This document shows positions 9,766 to 20,849 of a stretch of 64,000 nucleotides of DNA, one piece after another (position 1 is the stretch's first letter; each line of letters begins with the position of its first letter). Source of the DNA: Pseudoips prasinana (Eukaryota; Arthropoda; Insecta; Lepidoptera; Nolidae). The translations under genes were made by a program, and so were the position numbers. Location: contig OX621258.1 in NCBI GenBank assembly GCA_951640165.1, positions 3,805,501-3,869,500 on the forward strand, written 5' to 3'. The notes below the pieces were generated by a model. That model did no database searches, was not told the origin of the DNA, and saw nothing but the letters and a program-made list of their open reading frames with translations.

Positions 9766-12194
9766 TTAGGTATCTTGCATAGTTTCGCGATTATGTGTCA
9801 TATGCCTATCAAACATCTCCCACCACGTGAATCCTGTTTTGTCTTTAAATATTTCATCATTTTCAAACATTTCATCCAATTGTTTTGGATCTTTATTACT
9901 GGCCTTTTCCAATACACTAACAGTCCACTCTATAGAACTCATGTCGTAGTCGCTACAAGTATTCCATATATGCCTGAAGTATGGTCTAACATCGGTAAAT
10001 GCTATGACACTCTTATCTACTCTAGTCATAACAAAACTCCCAATTCCATAGATTCTCTTGCCATACTCCAACACCGCTCCAGAGCCTATACTATCCAAAT
10101 TATCAGTATTGTTCAAACAGATAAAATGTCCCCACGTCGGAGGAAAATATTCAGCGCAATCAACTTTCACATCTTCATAATTGTAATTCCTAACTTTGAT
10201 ACGTCTATAAACTCTTAACCTGTCACTAAATTTCTTTATATCATCTTCTGTGAGCATTTCATCAGCTGTATATTCTAATCCACCAATTTGGAACCATCCA
10301 GTAATGTTTGGACTATTTCTGGTTGCGAAAAATGGCTTAAATGGGCCTGGGGCATACGTGTGATTGATTTTTTGTTTATCGAAATGTTCTTTGTGATACG
10401 TCGTAGTGGATATGTCAACACCTCTATATACTTGTGGATCTAATCTTAGTACCATTAAGTCGTGCAGAGGATTGTGTAGATGGGCATTAGGCTCATCCTG
10501 GTTTCCATGCCAAAGATGTGCTGGCATTTCTTCATCTGGTGTTACTACTATTTGGCGTCCGCATCTAAATTGAAAAGGCCACGAATATATCATTTCATAT
10601 TGCCCTGGTCCGATTTTCGTTCTGCCAGTAGCCATGACTGCCTTGAGGCTTCTTAGCATGTTTCTGTCGTTTGTTAAATATCGGTAAGCGTTGAACGATG
10701 TTAGTACTCTGTATGGGTTGACAAGGACTCCTGTGGCAATGACTGTGAGGTTGGGACCAGAAGCATTAGTACCTGTTTAAAGAAAAATGTTTCTTATTAT
10801 AACATAACATTCTCGAATTAGATATAAATATGATTAACATAAATCTATGATCTGTCATGTGACAGCAAAGAATGTATTATTGGATGTCAACTTCGATGGG
10901 GAAGCGATATATATAATATCCCCCTATCATCCCGTGGAACATCCCAGGGAATGAGCAGCATCGTCTCTCTGAGTACTATGACTATAATACTACGATCGTC
11001 TATCCGTCTGCCAAGTGTGGCGATTATGATAGATCTATCAAAGTGATGGAAACAACTCCATTATGGAAATCTTTTGGGGTGGTCTTTGTTCAGCAGTTGA
11101 CGTCATTCGTCGAGTACCTACAGGAGGGACACTTTAACAGCTATGCTGGTGACATTTCATATTGGTAGATCATATTGAGCAAATATAATAGCCTCCTATC
11201 TCGCTGCCGTATTGAGGGTTGGCAGACTTCACATACCATCAAGAACATTTTGGTGAAGTCTGCTGGATGGACCGATGATCTTGTCGTCTCCTATCTCGCT
11301 GCCATATTGAGGATAGGCAGACTTCACATAGGTACCATCAAGAATATTATGGTGAAGTCTACTGGATGGACCGATGATCTTACTGTCTGGAACTGTACTG
11401 GAAATGGATGTGAATAGCAATTGATATAGCCCGCAATTGTGGGGATCTTTGGGGGAGGCCTTTGTCCAGCAGTGGGTGTCTTTCGGCTGATATGATGATG
11501 ATAATGGCGATGAAAATAATAATATTGTTATATTTAAGCGTCCAATACAGAGTAATTTTAGAACATTTGACTGCACGTGTGGCGCTGCGGCCAAGACGCG
11601 GACTCAGAACAACTTTTTATGGGTCACACAGATAGTACTCAATACACAATGTTGATAAGGTGTTACAATTATATATGGCATCATTATGGACCCTGTCGGG
11701 CACAGCAAATGTAGAAGAGAGGAAGAGGGCTTTAGTTAGACATAATTAATTCTATTATTACTAAGGTATATTTTTGCTAATGTATCTAATATATAGCGCA
11801 AGACCGGCAATTGTAGAGATCTTTGAGGGAGGCCTTTGTCCAGCAGTGGACGTCTTTCGGCTGATATGATGATGATGATGATCTAATATATATATGTATA
11901 TATATTAGATATATTTATGTATATTAACCATATATACTAGGCATCTGTTGTTAATTAATTACAAATATATTATCTATTTACGACACACACAGGCATGACA
12001 CAGGCATTAGATTCCCTAATGCGGGCGTTGTGTTAATATAAAAAATAAGACCAATGGTTACCTGGTAGTTCCAGCACGATAGGCATTAAAGAGTCGTAGG
12101 TGAACCACTCTTGATCCCACTCAACTACTGGTTCCGGCCATATTGAAGTCGGCGGACGCTGACCGTTAATAATTAGAAATATTATCGTGAGCAT
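9766..12194 (-). CDS. Secreted trypsin-fold protein, probable serine-protease homologue (two exons)
   Basis: Exon 1 is 12194-12062 and exon 2 is 10772-9766, joined at CCAG|GTAACC and TTTAAACAG|GTAC. The phase-1 join forms a Gly codon, giving 379 residues. Met at 12194 starts MLTIIFLIINGQR, a signal-peptide-like segment. An AG just upstream (12214-12215) suggests a 5' leader intron. Trypsin landmarks are TGVLVNPYRVLTSF (usual form GVLVSPxxVLTAAHC), HDLMVLRL around the catalytic Asp, and GSGAVLEYGKRIYGIG where GDSGGPL is expected. It ends with TDVRPYFRHIWN, like the C-terminal helix of the fold. The AHC His is absent, so proteolysis is unlikely. Non-catalytic homologues act in insect immunity or binding, but the role here is unknown. 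Confidence 0.75.
10773..12061. other. Intron of the protease homologue, with RTE-like fragments
   Basis: It contains two partial tandem copies of a ~98-bp stretch (about 11190-11380, 'ggaccgatgatctt'). Two RTE-like LINE 3' ends, at about 11420-11505 and 11800-11885, end in 'cagcagtggacgtctttcgg' and a (GAT)n tail. No further exon is evident. Confidence 0.55.
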
Positions 12195-12213
12195 AAAACC
12201 AAATAATCTCAAC

Positions 12214-13678
12214 CTGGAACAATTATTAAATTATGTACAGACGCCAGCACATCAAGCTACCCCAATCTGTTAAAATTCAGCAATTGAAAGTGAACCTTAT
12301 GCTTTTGTGATAAAGTTGAAAGTCTATAAAATAAATTTGACCGATTGAGGTAGCTGGATGTGCATGCGACTGTACCTAACATTAAAATTTAATATCACAG
12401 GCAATCAGACATTAAGTATTTTTGTTTCAACATACCATAAAAATTAAAATATAAAAAGAAATTAACAAAAAAAATATATTTAAAAACATGTTCAAACCAG
12501 TTACGGTTGACTTTTTTCAGAAGGTTCCCATTACAATGTGTTTTGTTACTGACTGTTCCAAAAATCGGTTAATAGATAACTAGGGTATCCAACCGGAATA
12601 AATAATTATAAATTTATTTGCGACCCTGCACGGTGGATCAAATCGGAATAGTAAATATTATAAAACAAAATGGATCCCAGGGGATACCCAAAAATATATC
12701 TTATCAAATATACCCTATATCATATATCTGTAATAAGTAACTAGAAATAATAACTTTATTACTTACTACAAACATGTTCTGACTATTTACAAGCGCTTTT
12801 TTAAAGTCTACGTGAATAAAAACCTTATTTACTTACTTATTTTAAAAAATATTAAATTTAAAAAGAATATAAACAAAAAATATTTTATTATTACCCCATA
12901 TTCCTACCGGAATAATTCGAAATTTGTCATAGTGTTCTACTAGACAAACCCTTTTTTTGAAACCCATATTGAGGAAGGTGTGTGAAATATGTTATCCGCC
13001 ATTTTGTGGCAGCGGCCATCTTGCTTGTTTGGCCCAATTTTTTTCATTTATGAACATTTTTTTGATGATATTTTTGTGGAATAGGTAATTGCCTTTCGTA
13101 AGACGTTTTTGAATCATAGCGAGTCTAGCTAGACTCATACTGTTCAAGTGTTTCTTGGCGTGAACATAAAGAGGGGTTTTAGACTAGCGTTTAATACGCG
13201 CGTATAAGCTCGTTATAGGAAGCGCATGTAAGCGCGTATTGGCGCGCCTTTTGCCGCAGGCGCATTTTATTTAAGGAACATTTTTGATTTGCCGCTAAAA
13301 ACTATCATTCTTCTATACGTTTGTATTTATATGTGATATGCAGTTGACTATTCTCCGTTGAAACTGGCCACGATTGGTGAAAGCTTACATACATAACAAT
13401 ATTAAAAACTAGATTACTGTCTAAGTTTATTGAATACTACTAAACCTATTTTGATAAATTTACTTACATAGTTTTGTTTCTATGCGCACGATCGACGTAC
13501 TACGGATATATATATTCTTGCAAAAGATGTGCACAAGACAATGCGTTTACGCAGATCTATAAATATTTACAATGATGCTATCAAAATAATTGCATATCAT
13601 TAGTAGGGGAGCTAGAGATTTGGGGCACATTGTATTGAACCATTTTTTTTATTTTAATGATATACACTATACAACTAT
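12214..13678. other. No gene seen; LINE tail and low-complexity sequence
   Basis: At 12737-12830 there is a copy of the 'tctgactatttacaagcgct' LINE 3' end. The remainder is AT-rich with a GC-rich patch at 13190-13260. Upstream exon(s) or promoter of the protease homologue could be here, but I could not identify them. Confidence 0.4.
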
Positions 13679-14480
13679 CAAATTCAAATTCAAATTATTT
13701 TATTTGCAGAAATATGGGTCTTACAATGTTCTTATTTCTAATTATTATTACCGTTCCATATTAGCCTTTCGGCGTGCAAATGTCTTAGGTACACATAAAA
13801 AAATTATTTTAATTTATTAAACAAACTGAATGTAAATCGAAGTCTTTAAATTTATTTAATAATTACACAATATGTTTGCTTAACCTAATTTATCGTCAAA
13901 GTATTCCTTGATTGTGTAAAAAGCTTTACGTAAAAGGTATTCAGCCTTTTCTTAAATTCAATGTTGCACTTTAAATCTGCCAGGTTGTGAGGTAATTTAT
14001 TGAATATCCTGGGGGCCATACAGAAAACGCTTCCATCGTAAAGACTTGTTCTATGCGGAGGTATGCATAGCTTCTTCCTTAGTCTCTTACTTTTTAGGGA
14101 CTCAAAAAGAACTTGGTTATTCTTGACAACATAATAACCTCATACAGATCTGTATCTGTATGAGGTTATTATGTTTTGCAGGGAATGTTTTGCAAGGAAA
14201 TGTCAGTATACTATATTTTATAAAAACAGGTTTGCAAGAATCTGTCTGTTTGAGGTGAAATACCGCCCTTAAACACTTTTTTTGCGCCTTAAATGCTCTT
14301 TCCCGATCTGATGATTTGCCCCAGAATATGAGACCATATCTAAGCACCGATATAACGTATGCATGGTATGCAGTAAGGACAGCATCTTGATTCACTACCT
14401 TATATAGCATGTAAAGCGTGTACGAAAAACTATTTAATTTTTTGCATATATAGTCGACATGTGAATTCCAGTTCAAGTTT
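13679..14480 (-). mobile_element. 5'-truncated LINE, ORF2 C-terminal end
   Basis: The minus-strand frame from 14476 shows MNWNSHVDYICKKLNSFSY and VISVLRYGLIFWG, typical of the post-RT region of Jockey/CR1-group ORF2. Similarity continues in other frames (IFNKLPHNLADLK) to about 13890. The element ends in a (TTTGAA)n-type tail at about 13700-13679. Frameshifts and a 44-bp hairpin at 14130-14173 break the frame. Confidence 0.75.
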
Positions 14481-15044
14481 GAGAACTATCTTTATCAGTT
14501 GTAAGTTTATTATTACTACATTCTATTTAATAGGTAAGTCATATAAGCCATTCATTCAAACACAATTTGGCCAGGTATTTGAAGTAAATTAAGTAGATCA
14601 CATTTAATTACACTGTGTAGTATCACCAATCCCATCTCATCACATGGGGGCGTAAAGGTCACTGAATACTCTTGCATAGATTTAAATATTTTCGCATTAG
14701 CTTGAAAACTACTTGTTATGATCTAAAATGGACCCAGAGCTAAGATAAGGACTAAAATTAAGAACAAGTTTGTAGTACCTACGCGCCTTCATTAAAGTTT
14801 TCGCCGTGCACAAGCGTCCCGGATTTCCCCAACATGAAACATTTAAATCGTATAAACATAGAAACGTATCAAACAACATAACAAAAACAATTATAATAAC
14901 AATATGCTATTTATACGTACAGTCAGAAGAAAAATATTGGTACTATCACTTTAATATGGACTCAAAAGGGTAAAAAGTAGTCCTATTACAGGGACTGGTA
15001 CAGCTGTCTACCCTTTTAGGTCAAAATAATGTTATTGATTGGTT
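14481..15044. other. No gene seen
   Basis: AT-rich sequence without recognisable gene or repeat ends. 'cccatctcatcacatggggg' at ~14632 resembles a stretch near 530, so it is probably shared repeat debris. Confidence 0.35.
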
Positions 15045-15225
15045 CATCATCTTCATATCAACCGAAAGACGTCCACTGCTGGACCGAAAGGCTCAAAGGC
15101 CTACCGAAGAATTTACATAATAGCCGGTCTAGTGCTGCCCGCATCCAGCGGCTTCCCGTGACCCTTGCAAGATAGTCAGTCCACCTTGCCAGGGGACCTG
15201 CCCACGCTTCGTCTTCCAGTGATGG
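15045..15225 (-). mobile_element. RTE-like LINE 3' fragment
   Basis: It carries the inverse of the 'gtccagcagtggacgtcttt' end together with 'gcccgcatccagcggcttcc', seen also at 31385-31583, 37707-37990 and 59390-59670. It is non-coding as it stands. Confidence 0.6.
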
Positions 15226-15239
15226 TTAATCCTACTGAT

Positions 15240-15785
15240 AATACAATAATAATAATAAATCATTTAATTCAGACACAGTCCATATTATTTGTTCTTAATA
15301 CGTCTTAATAACTAGTGTTAGTAATAACAATTTAAGTATAACGTGAAGGGCACAAGTCTAAACCAAACCAAGCCCAGAACACAACCACCTGTAGAGTGTA
15401 GGGATGTCCAGTGTCGGAACATAGGCATATATATTCGAACTGGATCGCATGAGTTGCACCATCGAGACACATCGTTTCCTTATGATGGCATGAAATCCAT
15501 CTACGCTCTTTTCTGCAAACATGGCAGAGGCACTGCAATAGCGCGGCAGTCCGAACATCACCCTGAATACGTTGTTATATTGGACTCGCAGTGCGCTATA
15601 TGTGCGCTGGGTGCTTCGTCCACAGGTTGCATGTGTAAAATGATTGGCAATAAGCTTTAAACAAAGTTACTTTGACCTGTTCCGTACCCCATGCAAACCT
15701 GCGAGCCAGCATATTACAGCGCACAGAAAGCGCTCTGCGTTCTCGTTCTGCATCTAAATTGTCACTCAGATCTTCCGAAACCCAG
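15240..15785 (-). mobile_element. LINE RT C-terminal fragment (same family as 52330-53270)
   Basis: A minus-strand frame at 15561-15358 reads FGLPRYCSASAMFAEKSVDG, close to a segment of the 52362-53162 frame ([18 protein letters not shown]). Upstream, in another frame, lies [11 protein letters not shown], matching the same protein. An (AATA)n tail follows at 15240-15265. Frameshifted and truncated. Confidence 0.75.
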
Positions 15786-15875
15786 TATCATAAATCTGAA
15801 AGTTTGTGAGTGTGAATGTATGGATGTTTGTTACTCTTTCACGCAAAAATCTACGGATTTTGATGAAACTTTATA

Positions 15876-16677
15876 CAGTAGAACCTCGATAAGTTAAAGT
15901 CCAAGGGAAACACAAAATATTTTAAGTTATAGAGGTTTTAAGTTATCAAGGGTCTCTGTTAGTGATAGATTAATATAGAGGTAGGTATGTACATACCTTA
16001 CTAATTCTCTAAACAGCCATTGCTGGCTTTAAAATTTTTGATTTTCAGTGAAAACTGGCTTAAAATGAGTTCAAAAAGAAAACTAAGAGTAGCGAACTCT
16101 TCAGCTTCTATTTTAATGATGATTGATAATGTACTCTCATGTATCCCAAACTGAGCCGTAACTTCTTCCTTTTCCATTAATTTTTCCCTGCTTCTATAAC
16201 TTTTATTTATCAGCGTATGAGAGTGTTGTTAGTTTTCTTTTTGAACTAATTTTAAGTCAGTTTTATCACACAGTAGGTAAAGCGATGTTTCCAGGACAAT
16301 GATCAAAAACTTATGATCCAAGTAAGGCGTTGTCTTAAGGTTAACCGCCGTAAAGCTTTAAAGAATTTCGAAGAAGCAAACAATAGGTGACATATGTATT
16401 ATTTACGTTGAAAATTTAACTAGTGAACACGTGCAAGCAATAAGTACCGGAAACTGTTGTTTTGTACACTCTTTCAAATCGACTCATTGACAAACAATTT
16501 TATGTTATAGAGGTTGTGGAAACATTTCTTTAAGTTACTGAGGGCCAATACAGAGATTACTTATTTAAGTTATAGAGGTTGCGTATTTTAAGTTATAGAG
16601 GGTTTGGGCTCATATTATTTTTTGAAGTTATAGAGGCTTTTTAAGTTACCGAGGTTTGAGTTATCGAGGTTCTACTG
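15876..16677. mobile_element. pogo/Tigger-like DNA transposon remnant
   Basis: Inverted ends are CAGTAGAACCTCGATAA on the left and its complement on the right, each flanked by TA (15874-15875 and 16678-16679). These are the target duplication and end type of the Tc1/mariner-pogo group. Inside, many 'ttaagttatagaggtt' motifs repeat the end sequence. A transposase remnant is at about 16070-16180. Confidence 0.8.
16070..16180 (-). pseudogene. pogo-like transposase DNA-binding fragment
   Basis: The minus-strand translation contains EEVTAQFGIHESTLSIIIK, matching the CENP-B/pogo N-terminal helix-turn-helix pattern (VAxxFGVxxSTLSxIxK). No catalytic domain is present, so this is a relic. Part of the region is echoed in inverse orientation at about 16220-16260. 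Confidence 0.6.
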
Positions 16678-16849
16678 TAGTAACAACAAAATTCTAGACA
16701 ACCAAGACCATTTTTGCACATTCAAGAATCTACGAACTCATGCAATTTGCAAACACGAGCTTATAAATATATCCGAAAAATTATTTATTGAGTTTAACGC
16801 GGGTGAAACTACGGGGCACTGCTAGTTAAAAATAAATCTAACTCTTTCA

Positions 16850-17393
16850 AGTTTTGCCAATTGGGGTTACGTACCTACGTCGGCTCAGGGGACTGTGGCT
16901 TTAAGGCGCTGATGAACCGGATATTGAAGCTTACCTATATCAGCTTCATCGGCGCTAACGCTGGGAGCTTAATCCCAGCGCGAGAGAGTATGCGGCGCCC
17001 GGCTGGCCTCTCCCCGGCGGCGGGACGCCGCCCCTGGGATTGCTAGTATTTGGAGGATGGGAACTCCACTCGCCTTGTATAAGCGGTCCCGGGAAGAGGT
17101 AAAAACGAAAAAACATAAATTTAAACTGTTTATTTTAAATAATTTACATAATATAACGTACAATTATGAGGCCTACTGAAATCTTAAATTTAAAGATTAT
17201 AGTGTAGTCCCAGAGTAGCATGAAGCAGCGCTAAGGAAGGTGTGATGATTATAGTGAGTGGTCCCGACATGCATCGCCCTCCAAGTACTTATCACTGATG
17301 AAGTATTTGCAGGTAACCTGCTGTGTTGGAGAGTGGGGCGTCTCCTCCCCGGGTGAGTCTCACTGGGGCTGCAGTGTACGGCGGGGGTACAGA
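16850..17393. other. GC-rich repeat-derived region, no gene seen
   Basis: GC content jumps at 16960-17045 and 17320-17393 compared with the AT-rich surroundings. The GC-rich stretch is interrupted by the foldback element at 17394-17575 and continues to about 17690. It looks like a LINE/SINE 3' region. Short frames in it have no recognisable similarity. Confidence 0.35.
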
Positions 17394-17575
17394 GCCTCTA
17401 GCACGAGTTCCTGCAGTTTACTTACTCGATCACACGTACCGTTTCGTCCCATAGGTACATTTAGCACCAGCGCCTCTCGCGGAAACTATTAAGAACTAAA
17501 ACTCTGGTGCTCAATGTATGGGACGAAACTGTACGTGTGATCGAGTAAGTAAACTGCAGGAACTCGTGCTAGAGG
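17394..17575. mobile_element. Foldback MITE, copy 1
   Basis: Inverted repeats of about 65-70 bp start GCCTCTAGCACGAGTTCC and are nearly perfect, so the whole unit can fold on itself. The spacer is ~40 bp. A second copy at 61104-61282 has the spacer in the opposite orientation. No coding capacity; a non-autonomous DNA element. Confidence 0.85.
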
Positions 17576-18639
17576 CACTGGTGTGATCGTTCACGAGTAC
17601 CCAGAGCCCCCGCTGGCTGCCGTGGTAGGTTTAGTGGGGAGCCCTAAGCCCTACGTACCCCGTCGCCTCCCCAACGGACATGCAATTTGATCATTTTCAG
17701 CACAAAAAAAATAAAAAGTGACTGTGGCCTTGCTGTTTGAGATTTTATCGATGCGAATGCAAACTAATTGTCATGTAGAGCAAGGCAGGCATTGATTAAT
17801 TTTGTCCTAGCTAAACGTGAAATCTGAACGCGCCGTCCGGACCACCTAAGACTTCCTGGAACTAAGTTGCCTCCAGGAGAGCACAATTAGGTTACATTCG
17901 ACTGCCACGACCACCAAGAGACTTGAATGGCATGGCTGAACACTGACCACGCACAGCACGCTATAAGTCGCACGAACCTACAATTTACAACAGACTACCA
18001 GCTAAGGTATTGGACACACCGACTTTTTTTTAAGTCTAAGCTGAAATCCTGGTTAATCGAGCAGTCGTTTTATTCCTTTGACGAGTTTCTTAAACTAAAG
18101 ATTTAATTTATATTGATTATTTTTTTATCTTTTTGACATCTGTATAACTTATTATTTCATTGAATATTATTTTATTGACATTGAAATGTATTAATAACTA
18201 ATTGTTGTTGTGATCGACTGTTGATCGATCATTGCGTAATTACACTAAGGCACTCATACCCTACGCTAAATAGACCTGTAAAATACTTTTTACCAATAAA
18301 AACTTTGAACTTTGAACCAATTTTGAGGAGTTTGTACTGGGTATACCTTGCAGCAGCGTGTGCAAACATAGCACTCGTACTATGCACGTCGTGGAAACTT
18401 TCAACATCACAGCCCTCATTCAGGGGATTGTGGGTTCGTGTCCTAGCAAGCGACAACGTCTCAGCAAATGATTCAGGAAGTGTCTTAACGTGTGTGACAC
18501 TTTTTTTATCTAAACTAAATACTTTTAATCGCTTCTGGTATTTAAAGCAGATATACCTACTTCATATACATCGGTACATCTATCCTCACAAACTATAGCG
18601 TTTATAATACCTACTAGTTGTGCCGCGTTATATTTTGTA
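17576..18639. other. No gene seen
   Basis: The GC-rich repeat remnant continues to ~17690, followed by AT-rich sequence. 'acctacaatttacaacagac' and 'ttttgaaccaattttgagg' may belong to LINE 3' regions. A 125-codon open frame at 18221 has no features of a gene. Confidence 0.35.
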
Positions 18640-18872
18640 AATTACCACAGCTCCTTCCCCGTATGTGATAGTGTGATAATATGTATATAATTGTAAAATT
18701 TCAAGTTAATACATGCAGTACTTTTTGAGTTTAGCCCTGACATATTTACAGACAAAAATTCTAAAAACTATATTTTTGGCTTGGATATCGATTGTAGATC
18801 ACGCCTCAAGTTTCCTTTAAAAAAAAATCAATGTACAGTTTTGACTTTCCTACAATTTTCTTAAATGTATAG
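18640..18872 (-). mobile_element. Helitron-like repeat (family 2), partial
   Basis: On the minus strand it starts TCTATACATTTAAGAAAATT and includes the 'gtcaaaactgtacattga' segment. It matches the copy at 54690-54987. The hairpin end is missing. Confidence 0.6.
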
Positions 18873-19655
18873 ATAAGATCACAGCTCCTCCACCGTAGGT
18901 GATAGCGTGATAATATGTAGCCTATATGTTGACCCGACCTCTTAGTAATATTCATGCAAAATTTGAAGTTAATCCATGAAGTGAAGTTAATCCTAAATAC
19001 CAGCTCGACCCACTTGACTCTCTCCAAAGGCGTGCTATTAGAATCGTTGGGGATTCCAATCTTACGGACAGATTGGAGTCGCTAGAGCAGCGGAGAGACT
19101 TCGGATCTCTCTGCGTGTTCTACCGTCTATAACACGGGGAATGCTCTGAGGAACTGTTTGAGCTGGTGCCACCGTCCCCTTTTTATCATCGGACCACGCG
19201 CACTCGCAGTAAGGTTCATCCGTATCACCTGGAAGCGATCTCGTCAAGCACGGTTCGCTTTCAGCGTTCATACATCCCACGTACGTGCCGGCTCTGGAAT
19301 GAATTACCTGCTGCGGTGTTTCCCCAGCGCTACATGTTCTTCTTCAAACGAGGTTTAAAAAGAGTACTAATATCACGGTAGGCAGCGGTTTGCTGTGCCA
19401 CCTGGCACTGCGAATGTCCATGAGCAGCGTTTACCACTTACCATCAGGTGGGCCGCTAGCTCGTCTGCTTAGTAAAAAAAAAAAAGTATTGTCTGAGTTT
19501 AGCCCGGATATACATACAGACAAACAGACAAAATTTCTAAAAACTATATTTTTGGTTTCGATATCGATTGTAGATCACGCCCCAAGTATCCTTTTAAAAA
19601 ATATTCAATGTACAGTTTCGACTTTCCTAAAATTTTATTATATGTATAGATTAGT
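18873..19655 (-). mobile_element. Helitron-like repeat (family 2), split by a LINE fragment
   Basis: 18873-18994 carries the 3'-side family sequence ('cacagctcctccaccgtagg'). 19489-19655 carries the 5' side ('gagtttagcccggatataca' through 'tatgtatagat'). The interrupted order rejoins perfectly when the LINE at 18995-19488 is removed. Confidence 0.65.
18995..19488 (+). mobile_element. LINE ORF2 C-terminal fragment
   Basis: The translation contains LQRRAIRIVGDSNLTDRLES, then CRLWNELPAAVFPQRYMFFF in a second frame. These are characteristic of the ORF2 end of a common lepidopteran Jockey-group LINE. It ends with 'ccatcaggtgggccgctagc' and a poly-A run. One frameshift/stop near 19130 breaks it. 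Related 3' ends occur at 50640-50820, 56335-56655 and 60060-60230. Confidence 0.75.
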
Positions 19656-19904
19656 GAGATCATCTTCAAAAGTAGTTTCAATTTAAAGATATACCACAAT
19701 ATAGAAAAAGAGTCTCTCAAAGGAACTATGTGTGTTACGCCTTCACGACTAAGCTGAAGAGCCAATACTTTATAAAGATAGATAGAACCTTGGAGAAGAA
19801 AATAAAGTACCTACTCGAAGCACTAATCCTGCACGAATGTCGCGGGCACCAACTAGTATAAATATATATTTTCACACTACCCCATAATTAACTAACATAA
19901 ATTA

Positions 19905-20330
19905 CCTGTTGGCGTGGTTGGCAAATGCTTTTCACGTCGCAGGTCGTGGGTCTATTCCCACCCAGGATAGATATTTGTGTACATGAACATATCTGTTTCT
20001 TCAGAGTCTGGGGTAGTCACACTAATATTATAAAGGTGAAAGTTTATGAGTGTGTATGTTTGTTACTTCTTCACGTCTAAACGGCTGGAGCGATTGTAAT
20101 AAAATTTGGTACGGAGTTAGCTGACACTCTGGATATAATTTATAAAATTTTACGGGGGTAAAACCGCGGTGGACAGCAAGTTATCTATATAAGTATGTAT
20201 TTACAAAAGAAAATAATACCTATATGTAGTAGGTATATCAGTTATCTGGTTTCCATAGTTCAAGCTCTGCTTAGTTTGGGATCAGATGGCCGTGTGTAAA
20301 TAATGTCCCAGGATATTATAAAATATTACC
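19905..20330 (+). mobile_element. tRNA-derived SINE interrupted by Lep1
   Basis: The head (19905-20016) has 'cgtcgcaggtcgtgggtcta' and the tail (20181-20330) has 'agtatgtatttacaaaag' and 'caagctctgctt'. They match the uninterrupted SINE at 22027-22258 in order. The Lep1 copy lies between them at 20017-20180. Confidence 0.7.
20017..20180 (+). mobile_element. Lep1-type Helitron
   Basis: It starts TCACACTAATATTATAAAGG, has 'aacggctggagcgatt' in the middle, and ends with the 'gggggtaaaaccgcggtgg' hairpin region and CAAG, a variant of CTAG. Non-autonomous. Confidence 0.75.
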
Positions 20331-20589
20331 TAGTCGCCAAGACCTGGTACTGGGTTACCGTCGCTTTTAACAATGGTTTGTCTTTATTACCATATTTAAG
20401 CAGTTAGTCTTCCAATTAAATTAAACAAAGGCGTCAAATCTTCCGGTTCCAACCCGGAGTTAAACTCGCAGTGGCATCAAACCCACTAGCTAGACATCAA
20501 CCTAATCATTTGACGCTCACTGCTCCAGTTTCTACAGGCCAAAAGAGTGATTAAGTCTACCAAAACCGAACAGTTTATCTTACTTACTT

Positions 20590-20845
20590 ATCGTATGGGC
20601 AGTGGTTACCTTAGTGCCAGAGTTGTTGAAGCCGCCCATTAGGGTTCTGACATGGCTTAACGACTCTTAGCTACAGCCGGGACCGACAGCTTAACGTGCT
20701 CTCCGAAGCACGGAGACGATGAGAAATTAAACCAGTTTGGCGGTCACCAATTTATGGACTATGACCGCGAGCCTAGTTGCTTAACCTCGCCAATCACTTA
20801 CGGAAAGACGATAGCAGCCAGATGGCTATGAGTTATCTTAATAAC
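20590..20845 (+). repeat. Dispersed repeat family 'GGGCAGTGGTTAC'
   Basis: It contains 'gggcagtggttaccttagtg', 'gggaccgacagcttaacgtg' and 'actgaccgcgagcctagt'-like blocks. The same ordered blocks recur at 31925-32090, 40968-41041 plus 46312-46447, 55258-55475 and 61368-61560. Likely a SINE or other short retroelement. Confidence 0.65.
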
Positions 20846-20849
20846 GAAC

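Larger units (their letters stand above)
15786..16825 (+). mobile_element. Lep1-type Helitron split by a pogo-like element
   Basis: The left part (15786-15873) has 'gaaagtttgtgagtgtgaat' and 'ctctttcacgcaaaaatcta'. The right part (16680-16825) ends 'ttaacgcgggtgaaactacg' and GCTAG. These are the beginning and end of the family seen intact at 28105-28289. The middle is occupied by the element at 15876-16677. Confidence 0.7.

Noticed and set aside
9775..10218. A 147-codon plus-strand frame opposite the protease homologue
   Set aside because: The minus frame has trypsin-fold motifs, a signal peptide and a matching splice; the plus frame is its antisense shadow.
16861..17046. Short frames in the GC-rich stretch
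   Set aside because: They are compositional: no homology-like motif, start context or splice signals, and similar GC-rich text belongs to repeat ends.
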